A stretch of DNA of 11,970 nt from JBOHRE01 sp050732635. GTDB lineage: Bacteria > Gemmatimonadota > Gemmatimonadetes > Longimicrobiales > RSA9. The notes below the pieces were generated by a model. That model was not told the DNA's origin and ran no database searches. It saw only the letters and a list, made by a program, of their open reading frames with translations. The DNA is taken from NCBI GenBank assembly GCA_050732635.1, contig JBOHRE010000094.1, positions 1 to 11,970 on the forward strand, in the 5' to 3' direction. The translations under genes and the position numbers were made by a program. This document shows, one piece after another, positions 6,736-11,970 of this stretch (its first letter is position 1; each line of letters begins with the position of its first letter).

Positions 6736-6765
6736 AGGTTAGGATTCGCGCGTCGCTGAAGTCAA
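6736..6765 (-). promoter_or_regulatory. Candidate promoter for the receptor gene
   Basis: On the minus strand TTGACT (6765-6760), a near-consensus -35, is followed after 18 bases by TAACCT (6741-6736), which keeps the three most conserved -10 positions (T, A and final T). The resulting leader would be about 230 bases. The -35 match is good and the -10 match only fair. Confidence 0.4.
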
Positions 6766-6884
6766 CGATCTCGTGCCGCGATCCACGGCAGGGGCAGGTG
6801 TCCGTCGAGCTCGCCAGCCGGGCCGGTGCGTAGCCCGCGATGTCACGGGTGCGATCGGCGGAAGCAGGACGCGGAATCAGCCTG

Positions 6885-7589
6885 CTAGACGCGCGACACG
6901 CGCTCGAAGACCTCCGCCAGTGCCGCGCTGAGGGGACGGACCAGCTCCTCGACCGCCACAGCGCGGCCCAGCTCGCGGCCGAGTGAGGTGACGCCGTGCT
7001 CGCGGATGCCGCAGGGCACGATCGCCTCGAAGTAGCGCAGGTCCGTGGACACGTTGAGCGCGAAGCCGTGGGAGGTGATCCAGCCGCTGGAGACGCGCAC
7101 GCCGATCGCCGCGATCTTGCGTTCGCCGACCCACACGCCGGTCAGACCAGCGTGCTGCTCAGCGCCGATACCGAAGCCGGCAAGTGTGCGGATCAGCACC
7201 GCCTCGATGTCGCGAACATAGCGGTGCAGGTCGCAGCGGTCGGGCTTGAGGTCGAGGATCGGGTAGCCCACGAGCTGACCCGGTCCGTGATAGGTGACAT
7301 CGCCGCCGCGGCCGGTCTGGAAGAGCTCGATGCCCAGCAACCGTCGCTCGTCCTCGGGCAGCAGGACGTGCTCGACACGTGCCGATGTGCCCAGCGTTAT
7401 GACGTGGGGGTGCTCGAGCAGCAGGAGCGTGTCCGGGATCTCGCCGCGGCGACGTCGCCCGATCAGCTCCGCCTGCAGCGCGAGCCCGTCCACGTACGGC
7501 ACAACGCCCAACTCGCGCACGCACAGCTCGCGCGCCGGCCGCCTCGCGGCCTCGGCTGTTGCCGATGCGGTTCGCTCGGCTACGCTCAC
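6885..7589 (-). CDS. lipB: Octanoyltransferase LipB (lipoate biosynthesis)
   Basis: LipB moves octanoyl groups from acyl carrier protein to the lipoyl-domain lysine of 2-oxo acid dehydrogenases; LipA then adds sulfur to make lipoate. The 234-residue protein shows all the family landmarks: LLLLEHPHVITLGTSA (55-70), RGGDVTYHGPGQLVGYP (94-110), the catalytic Lys158 in GERKIAAIGV, HGFALNV (174-180), and the catalytic Cys193 in FEAIVPCGI. The first 20 residues or so (MSVAERTASATAEAARRPAR) are a non-conserved extension, so a slightly later start is possible. I keep the GTG at 7589-7587 because it overlaps the E2 stop (GTGA) and has GAGGAA just ahead, a sign of translational coupling. It is the last gene of the E1-alpha, E1-beta, E2 operon and may serve to lipoylate that E2 directly. 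Confidence 0.95.
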   Translation of the reverse strand: MSVAERTASATAEAARRPARELCVRELGVVPYVDGLALQAELIGRRRRGEIPDTLLLLEHPHVITLGTSARVEHVLLPEDERRLLGIELFQTGRGGDVTYHGPGQLVGYPILDLKPDRCDLHRYVRDIEAVLIRTLAGFGIGAEQHAGLTGVWVGERKIAAIGVRVSSGWITSHGFALNVSTDLRYFEAIVPCGIREHGVTSLGRELGRAVAVEELVRPLSAALAEVFERVSRV

Positions 7590-9064
7590 GCTTCCTCGGG
7601 GAAGCTCTCCAACAGCTCCTTCAGCCGCGACAGGAACCGCGCGGCGTCGGCGCCGTCGACCAGCCGGTGATCGTAGCCGAGCGAAAAGAATGACCGCTTG
7701 CGAATCGCGATCGTGTCGCTGCCGTCGACCTCGACGACGACCGGCCGCTTCTCGATCGCGCCCGTGCCAAGAATCGCCGCTGTGCCCTCGGGGATGACGG
7801 GCATGCCGACGAGCGTGCCGAGCACGCCCGGATTCGTGATCGAGAAGGTCGCGCCTTGGATCTCATCGGGCTTCAGCTTGCGCTCGCGGGCGCGCCCGGC
7901 GAGGTCGCTGATCCGCTTGGCGATGCCGATCAGCGTCAGCTCGTCGGCGTTGCGGACCACGGGAACGATGAGACCCGGATTCAGGTCGACGGCAATGCCG
8001 ATGTTGATGTCGCCACGGTAGATGATGCTGTCGCCGGAGATGGTGCCATTGACCTGCGGAAACTCCTGCAGCAGCCGGGCGCAGGCCCAGGCGACGAAGG
8101 CAGTGAAGCTGACCTTCACGCCCTGCTCCTCCCAGCGCTTCTTCGCCGCACCGCGTACCCGGTCGATGCGTGTGAAGTCGATCTCGATGAACGAGTGGAC
8201 GTGCGGCGCGATTCGCTTCGCGCGCACCATGTGATCCGCGGTGAGGCGGCGGATCCGATCCATCGGCTCGACGCGGTCGTGCTCGCGGGCCGAGAATTCC
8301 GGATGCCGGACCTGCCCGTAGAAGATGTCCCACAGTTGGTCGGCGCCGATCCCCACGCCCTCGCTGGGCGCGCGCGCCGGCCTGCCCGGTGCCGCGGCGC
8401 CGGGCCGTGCGTCAGGCTTCGCCGCAGTCGGCGCCTGTTCCCGATCGTCGATGAACGCCAGGATGTCCTGCTTCGTCACCCGCCCTGCGTGGCCGGTACC
8501 GCTGACCTCGCTCAGGTCGATGTCGTGCTCGGCCGCGATGCGACGCACCAGCGGTGTCGAGCGACGGCGCAGCCGCTCCTCGGCGGTTTCCGCCCGCCCA
8601 TTGCCGTCGCCGTGGCCGGCGGCGGAGCGGGCGGGCGCGGCAGCCGCAGTCGGACGTTCCGCGGCGTCGCGCTCGGGCTTCCGGGAGGGCGCGGCGCCGG
8701 CTACGGGCTTCCCTGCTTCGCGCTTCCCTGTTTCGGGCTTCCCCGCTTCGGGCTTCCCCTCCCCCTCGGCCTTCCCCGCGGGTGCCGACGGCTCCTGCGC
8801 CGGTGCCGCGGCCGCCGCTCCTTTCTCCGTCTCGATGAAGGCGACGACGGTGCCGACCTCGACGGTTTCGCCCTCCTGCACCGCGATCTCAGTGAGCGTC
8901 CCGGCGGCGGGCGCGGGGATCTCGGCGTCGACCTTGTCGGTCGAGATCTCGAGGATCGGCTCGTCGCGCTCGACCGTGTCGCCGACCTGCTTCAGCCACT
9001 TCGACACCGTGCCCTCGGCGATCGACTCGCCCATCTGCGGCATTGGCACTTCGATTCGCGCCAT
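7586..9064 (-). CDS. 2-oxo acid dehydrogenase E2 component (dihydrolipoamide acyltransferase)
   Basis: E2 is the core of the 2-oxo acid dehydrogenase complex and transfers the acyl group from lipoate to coenzyme A. The 492 residues contain one lipoyl domain (1-78, lipoylated Lys44 in ISTDKVDAEIPAP), a flexible Ala/Pro/Lys linker with short repeats (about 82-165), a peripheral-subunit-binding domain (168-206; STPLVRRIAAEHDIDLSEV, GRVTKQDIL), a second linker, and the catalytic domain (about 265-490). The catalytic residues are His466 and Asp470 in GYDHRLVDGADAARFL; TFSITNPGVLGTLVGMPVI is also typical. The start is supported by GGAG six bases before the ATG. It lies 57 bp after the E1-beta gene and overlaps lipB. 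The E3 gene is not present here. The acyl specificity (pyruvate, branched-chain or 2-oxoglutarate) is not decided by these motifs; the alpha/beta E1 partners argue against a classical single-chain 2-oxoglutarate E1. Confidence 0.95.
   Translation of the reverse strand: MARIEVPMPQMGESIAEGTVSKWLKQVGDTVERDEPILEISTDKVDAEIPAPAAGTLTEIAVQEGETVEVGTVVAFIETEKGAAAAAPAQEPSAPAGKAEGEGKPEAGKPETGKREAGKPVAGAAPSRKPERDAAERPTAAAAPARSAAGHGDGNGRAETAEERLRRRSTPLVRRIAAEHDIDLSEVSGTGHAGRVTKQDILAFIDDREQAPTAAKPDARPGAAAPGRPARAPSEGVGIGADQLWDIFYGQVRHPEFSAREHDRVEPMDRIRRLTADHMVRAKRIAPHVHSFIEIDFTRIDRVRGAAKKRWEEQGVKVSFTAFVAWACARLLQEFPQVNGTISGDSIIYRGDINIGIAVDLNPGLIVPVVRNADELTLIGIAKRISDLAGRARERKLKPDEIQGATFSITNPGVLGTLVGMPVIPEGTAAILGTGAIEKRPVVVEVDGSDTIAIRKRSFFSLGYDHRLVDGADAARFLSRLKELLESFPEEA
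8705..8764 (-). repeat. Tandem 15-bp repeat in the E2 linker
   Basis: About four head-to-tail 15-bp units, variants of GGCTTCCCTGCTTCG on the plus strand. The first three units (8706-8750) differ from one another at only a few bases; the fourth is diverged. In the protein they give a repeated EAGKP-like pentapeptide at residues 101-120 in the linker between the lipoyl and subunit-binding domains. Whole units keep the reading frame, so copy number could vary without harm. Confidence 0.75.
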
Positions 9065-9121
9065 GGTCTTCTCCAGTAATGGCCCACCCCACGCCTCGGC
9101 GGAGCCGCTGTCCAGGGCTTC

Positions 9122-10171
9122 TCAGTACGCCTTCAGATACCGGCAGGCGGCGACGATGTCGGCGACCTGCGGCAGGAAGTAGTCCTCGAGCGGCGGCGAA
9201 TACGGGACGGGCGTATCGATCGCCGTCACCCGCAGCAGCGGTGCGTCCAGCCACTCGAACGCCTTCTCGCTGACGCGCAGCGCGATCTCGCCGGCGATGC
9301 CGCCGGTGCGCGTATCCTCATGCACGACCAGCAGCCGGTTGGTTCGCTTCACGCTGGCGATGATGGCGTCCTCGTCCAGTGGCAGCAGCGTACGCAGGTC
9401 CAGGATCTCGAGCTCGATGCCAGCCTCCGCGAGCTGGTCCGCGGCGCGCTGCGTCTCATGCACCATGGCCCCGTACGTCACCACCGTGACATCCGTGCCG
9501 GAGCGCTGAATGCGCGCTTCGCCGAGCGGCACGATGTAGTCCTCGTTGGGCAGGACCTCACGCAACGCGGGTGCCCGGTACAATTTCTTGTGCTCGAAGA
9601 ACAGCACGGGATCATCATCGCGAATCGCGGCCTTGAGCAGGCCCTTGGCATCACGTGCGTTCGATGGGTACACGATCTTCAGGCCGGGCGTATGGAAGAA
9701 CGCGGCCTCGGGGTTCTGGGAATGGAACGGGCCGCCGCGCACGCCGCCGCCGACCGGCCCGCGCACCACCAGCGGCATCGCGCCGCTGCCGCGCCAGCGG
9801 GAGGTGGCGATGTAGTTCGTCAGCGGCTCGTACGCGCACGAGACGAAGTCCATGAACTGCATCTCGACCACCGGCCGCATACCCATGTGGGCGGCGCCGG
9901 CGGCCGCGCCGGTGAACCCGGCCTCGCTGATGGGCGTGTCGATGACGCGGCCCTCGCCAAAGAACTCGATGAATCCTTCGGTCACCTTGAAGGCGCCGCC
10001 ATACGCGCCGATGTCCTCGCCCAGCAGGAACACGTCCGCATCGCGCTGCATCTCCTCCCAGAGCGCTTCGCGGATCGCCTCCAGCATCGTGACTGGCTGG
10101 CCCTGCTCCGTCTGTCGAACGTGATCGGGCTTCGCCGCACTCGCCTGCTTCGTCTTCGTCACCGTCGCCAT
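9122..10171 (-). CDS. 2-oxo acid dehydrogenase E1 component, beta subunit
   Basis: Together with E1-alpha this thiamine-diphosphate enzyme decarboxylates a 2-oxo acid and acylates the lipoyl group of E2. The 349 residues include FLLGEDIGAYGGAFKVTEGF (48-67), DTPISEAGFTGAAAGAA (78-94, with Glu83 the expected ThDP-activating glutamate), GGPFHSQNPEAAFFHTPG (146-163) and LKIVYPSNARDAKGLLKAAI. The C-terminal transketolase-like domain carries VTVVTYGAMVHE and LEILDLRTLLPLD and ends DYFLPQVADIVAACRYLKAY. The frame stays open 94 codons further upstream, but that part overlaps the E1-alpha gene and is unlike the family. The ATG chosen here starts MATVTKTKQ and lies four bases after the E1-alpha stop. 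It has about 25 more N-terminal residues than many homologues. Substrate is undetermined. Confidence 0.95.
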   Translation of the reverse strand: MATVTKTKQASAAKPDHVRQTEQGQPVTMLEAIREALWEEMQRDADVFLLGEDIGAYGGAFKVTEGFIEFFGEGRVIDTPISEAGFTGAAAGAAHMGMRPVVEMQFMDFVSCAYEPLTNYIATSRWRGSGAMPLVVRGPVGGGVRGGPFHSQNPEAAFFHTPGLKIVYPSNARDAKGLLKAAIRDDDPVLFFEHKKLYRAPALREVLPNEDYIVPLGEARIQRSGTDVTVVTYGAMVHETQRAADQLAEAGIELEILDLRTLLPLDEDAIIASVKRTNRLLVVHEDTRTGGIAGEIALRVSEKAFEWLDAPLLRVTAIDTPVPYSPPLEDYFLPQVADIVAACRYLKAY

Positions 10172-10175
10172 CGGC

Positions 10176-11243
10176 TCAAGCGTAGTGTGGGTCGGGCTCG
10201 GCGCGGCGTGTCCAGGGCGCGGCCACGATAGCGCCGGCGTAGACATCGCTGCGCGCCGAGTCGGGCTCTGGCAGCGGTGAGCGCTCCGCCTCTTGGCGGG
10301 CGGCATCGACCGCGTCGCGCACGGCTTCATCGATGCGGTCCAGCTCCCGTTCGGTCGCGAAATCCTCGTCGAGCAGCTGACGACGGTACCGATCGACCGG
10401 ATCCTTCGCCTCCCACGCCTCGAGCTCGCCTGGCGGCACATACTGCTGGGCATCGTGCTCCGCGTGCCCTTTGCGACGATACGTAACGACCTCGAGCAGG
10501 ACCGGTCCCTCGCCCGCGCGCGCGCGATCCACGGCGCGGCGCATCATCTCGTGCACGGCCAGAACATCGTTACCGTCGCAGCGGTCGCCGAGAATGCCGT
10601 AGCCGGGCGCCTTGTCGGTGAAGCTCTCACACGCGGTCTGCTTCCCGATGGGTGTCGAGTAAGCGTAGCCGTTGCTCTCGACGATAACGATCAGCGGCGC
10701 GCGCTGCACTGCGGCGAAGTTCAGGCCCTCGTGAAACGCGCCCGTCGACGTCATGCCATCGCCTGCGTAGGCGACGGCCACGCGGTCCAGGCCGCGCAGC
10801 TTGAACGACAGCGCAACGCCGCACATGACCTCGACCATGACGCCGAGGTGCGAGATCAGGCCGATGAAACCACGCTGGTAGTCACAGAAATGCACGTTCT
10901 GTTCGCGGCCGCCGGTCGGTGAGTCGGCCTTGGCCATGTACTGCCTCATGACATCGACCGGCTGGGCGCCCATCACCAGCAACGAGCCGAGGTTACGAAT
11001 GGCCGGCGCGATCATGTCACCGGTCCCGTCGTCGCGGCGCCGCAGCGCGTACGCGCTGGCGACCGCCTCACCCTCCTGGCCGACGGAACGATAGAGTCCG
11101 CCGATCACCTTGTTCTGCCGATACAGGTGCGTCAGTGCCTGCTCGACCTGCCGGGTCAGCTGCAGGTACCGGTACAGCTCCATCAGCTGCGGCAGGCTCA
11201 ACTGCCCCGTCGCCGCTGGCACATCCGTTCGTGCGTTTGCCAT
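10176..11243 (-). CDS. 2-oxo acid dehydrogenase E1 component, alpha subunit
   Basis: This is the ThDP-binding subunit of the E1 decarboxylase. The 355 residues contain YRQNKVIGGLYRSVGQEGEA (41-60), the ThDP/Mg motif beginning GDGMTSTGAFHEGLNFAA (161-178) and ending in ESNGYAYST (Asn191), and the active-site loop YRRKGHAEHDAQQYVPP (255-271), followed by KDPVDRY. The GHAEHD form of the loop differs from E. coli-type PDH and from GHHSTSDD-type branched-chain enzymes, so the substrate is left open. Start: the frame continues to a TTG at 11324, but that stretch contains a good promoter (11295-11324), and the extra residues are not family-like. The ATG at 11243 gives MANARTDVPAATGQLSL, with no clear Shine-Dalgarno. 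First gene of the E1-alpha, E1-beta, E2, lipB operon. Confidence 0.94.
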   Translation of the reverse strand: MANARTDVPAATGQLSLPQLMELYRYLQLTRQVEQALTHLYRQNKVIGGLYRSVGQEGEAVASAYALRRRDDGTGDMIAPAIRNLGSLLVMGAQPVDVMRQYMAKADSPTGGREQNVHFCDYQRGFIGLISHLGVMVEVMCGVALSFKLRGLDRVAVAYAGDGMTSTGAFHEGLNFAAVQRAPLIVIVESNGYAYSTPIGKQTACESFTDKAPGYGILGDRCDGNDVLAVHEMMRRAVDRARAGEGPVLLEVVTYRRKGHAEHDAQQYVPPGELEAWEAKDPVDRYRRQLLDEDFATERELDRIDEAVRDAVDAARQEAERSPLPEPDSARSDVYAGAIVAAPWTRRAEPDPHYA

Positions 11244-11294
11244 TTCAGCTACCGTTCGGCGCCGCGGCGCCGCTTCACACCAAGCATTTTCGGC

Positions 11295-11324
11295 ATAATG
11301 GCCGGGGACGGAATCACTCGTCAA
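11295..11324 (-). promoter_or_regulatory. Promoter of the 2-oxo acid dehydrogenase/lipB operon
   Basis: On the minus strand TTGACG (11324-11319, 5 of 6 to consensus) and CATTAT (11300-11295, 4 of 6) are separated by 18 bases. The site lies just past the secG terminator and about 50 bases before the chosen E1-alpha ATG, the position expected for the operon's promoter. It lies inside the longer open frame of E1-alpha, which is why I reject that longer start. Confidence 0.6.
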
Positions 11325-11328
11325 GCCG

Positions 11329-11362
11329 AAAAAAAGAGCGTTCCGCGCGGGCGGAACGCTCT
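11329..11362 (-). terminator. Rho-independent terminator of secG
   Basis: A perfect 12-bp stem, AGAGCGTTCCGC (11335-11346) with GCGGAACGCTCT (11351-11362), with a four-base GCGG loop. On the minus strand it runs straight into seven T residues (11335-11329). It lies 25 bases past the secG stop and is the clearest regulatory element in the window. Confidence 0.95.
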
Positions 11363-11386
11363 GCTTCGCTGCCGTCTGCCGTGTGG

Positions 11387-11791
11387 CTACGGCTGCGGGT
11401 TGCCCTCGGGCTGCTGCGGTGAGGGCTCCATCCCGGGGATCTGCTGTCCCCCCGCACCCTCGGCGTCAGACGGCTCGATGCCGGGCACGACCGGTTGCGG
11501 TGTGCCGGTCGGCGCCGTCTGCTGGAACTCCTGACGCAGGATGGAATCCGGCTGCCTCGCCCGTGACGACATGACCGCGAGCACGAGTGACAGCGCCAGA
11601 AAAACGCCACCACTGACCCAGGTCGTGCGGGTCAGCAGGTTGGCCGCCTGCCGGCCACCGATCAACGAGTCGGTGCCCATGCTGGCCCCGCCCATGGCCG
11701 CCAGGCCACCACCCTTGCCCGCCTGTAGCAGGACAACGGTCATGAGCAGGATGCCATCGAGAATGAGAACTGCAACGAGAAAGCCGAACAT
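11387..11791 (-). CDS. secG: Preprotein translocase subunit SecG
   Basis: SecG is the small inner-membrane partner of SecY and SecE and assists protein export. The 134-residue protein has two membrane helices, about residues 3-23 (FLVAVLILDGILLMTVVLLQ) and 57-75 (TTWVSGGVFLALSLVLAVM). Between them lies the conserved cytoplasmic loop QAGKGGGLAAMGG, then DSLIGGRQAANLLTR. The C-terminal 55 residues are a Pro/Gln/Gly-rich hydrophilic tail, longer than in short SecG proteins but tolerated in the family. It follows tpiA by 107 bp, an order seen in several bacterial groups. No strong Shine-Dalgarno precedes the ATG (only GGGA). A TTGACC in the gap could be a -35 hexamer, but I find no good -10 at proper spacing, so co-transcription with tpiA is also possible. 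A strong terminator ends the gene. Confidence 0.94.
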   Translation of the reverse strand: MFGFLVAVLILDGILLMTVVLLQAGKGGGLAAMGGASMGTDSLIGGRQAANLLTRTTWVSGGVFLALSLVLAVMSSRARQPDSILRQEFQQTAPTGTPQPVVPGIEPSDAEGAGGQQIPGMEPSPQQPEGNPQP

Positions 11792-11898
11792 CGTGTCCCG
11801 GTCGGTAAGGTTTCGAACCCTGTAGAGTCGCGGCTGTCACCGGAGGGGTCAAGCCGCGCGGCGCGTCAGGGCGCGGGTCGACCGCCGGCCCGGCCGGC

Positions 11899-11970
11899 TC
11901 ATGCGCTGGCGATGGCCGCGAAGCTCGCCGGGTCCAGGCTCGCGCCGCCAACCAACAGGCCGTCGACGGC
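11899..11970 (-). CDS. tpiA: Triosephosphate isomerase, C-terminal end (partial)
   Basis: The last 23 codons and TGA stop of a gene that continues past the right edge. The visible peptide contains DGLLVGGASLDPASFAAI. GLLVGGASL is the phosphate-binding loop near the C-terminus of triosephosphate isomerase, followed by the usual final helix. The enzyme interconverts dihydroxyacetone phosphate and glyceraldehyde 3-phosphate in glycolysis. The following secG is a common neighbour and supports the call. The catalytic His and Glu lie outside the window. Confidence 0.9.
   Translation of the reverse strand, partial: AVDGLLVGGASLDPASFAAIASA

Larger units (their letters stand above)
6497..6884 (-). 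other. Non-coding gap between lipB and the receptor gene
   Basis: This 388-bp stretch has no credible gene. From the lipB end it holds about 120 featureless GC-rich bases, then a candidate minus-strand promoter (6736-6765), then a leader of about 230 bases with two inverted repeats, ending in the receptor's strong GAGGAGG ribosome-binding site. I looked for a cobalamin riboswitch, common before TonB-receptor genes, and for an AT-rich Fur box, and saw neither. No convincing terminator follows lipB: only a 5-bp GCAGG/CCTGC stem overlapping its stop. Confidence 0.5.

Noticed and set aside
6497..6740. A possible cobalamin riboswitch ahead of the receptor gene
   Set aside because: No B12-box-like core or expected paired regions could be found by eye; the assignment would rest only on the type of downstream gene.
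6864..6885. A GCAGG/CCTGC stem as a lipB terminator
   Set aside because: Only five pairs, a 12-base loop, overlap with the stop codon and no U tract.
7856..9079. A 407-codon plus-strand open frame opposite the E2 gene
   Set aside because: Low-complexity product without family motifs, wholly antisense to an E2 gene with all catalytic landmarks; explained by codon bias.
10172..10453. A 94-residue upstream extension of E1-beta
   Set aside because: It overlaps the conserved 3' half of E1-alpha in another frame and reads as non-natural protein.
11795..11825. A tRNA T-arm-like GGGTTCGAAACC on the minus strand before secG
   Set aside because: The bases form a short palindrome, but there is no matching acceptor stem, anticodon arm or CCA end in the 107-bp gap.

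Overview
The window is GC-rich DNA from a Gram-negative (diderm) bacterium: it carries a large TonB-dependent outer-membrane receptor with a cleavable signal peptide. The mix of a CarboxypepD_reg-type receptor, a two-subunit 2-oxo acid dehydrogenase E1 followed by E2 and lipB, and a short proline-tailed SecG would suit Gemmatimonadota or a similar high-GC phylum. That placement is inference from gene style only; no rRNA or other marker settles it. Almost every gene is on the minus strand; the only convincing plus-strand gene is the RNase HI gene.

Reading the plus coordinates from left to right: (1) 1-857, a translationally coupled pair of an ECF sigma factor and a zinc-finger anti-sigma factor (the latter cut by the window edge). 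(2) 906-1581, a histone-like HU gene with a strong Shine-Dalgarno, a hairpin terminator behind it and an unusually long structured leader in front. (3) 1582-2817, carA, the glutaminase subunit of carbamoyl-phosphate synthase, without carB nearby. (4) 2972-3556, a divergently transcribed RNase HI with a changed active site. (5) 3654-3686, a hairpin between the convergent RNase HI and receptor genes. (6) 3707-6496, a 929-residue TonB-dependent receptor with a 388-bp non-coding region upstream that holds a candidate promoter and two inverted repeats.

(7) 6885-11243 is a compact operon read leftwards: E1-alpha, E1-beta, E2 and lipB. It starts from a recognisable promoter (11295-11324). LipB attaches octanoate, the lipoate precursor, to lipoyl domains such as that of E2, and its GTG start overlaps the E2 stop, so enzyme and cofactor-loading factor are probably made together. 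The E3 dehydrogenase is not in the window, and the substrate (pyruvate, branched-chain or other 2-oxo acid) cannot be fixed from the sequence. (8) 11329-11970, secG, closed by a textbook rho-independent terminator, and before it the last 23 codons of tpiA.

This is mainly core-genome content. I see no mobile element, CRISPR array, defence system or tRNA/rRNA. The points most worth a second look are the RNase HI lacking the canonical catalytic glutamate, the E2-lipB coupling, the palindrome abutting the sigma-factor start, and the long HU leader.
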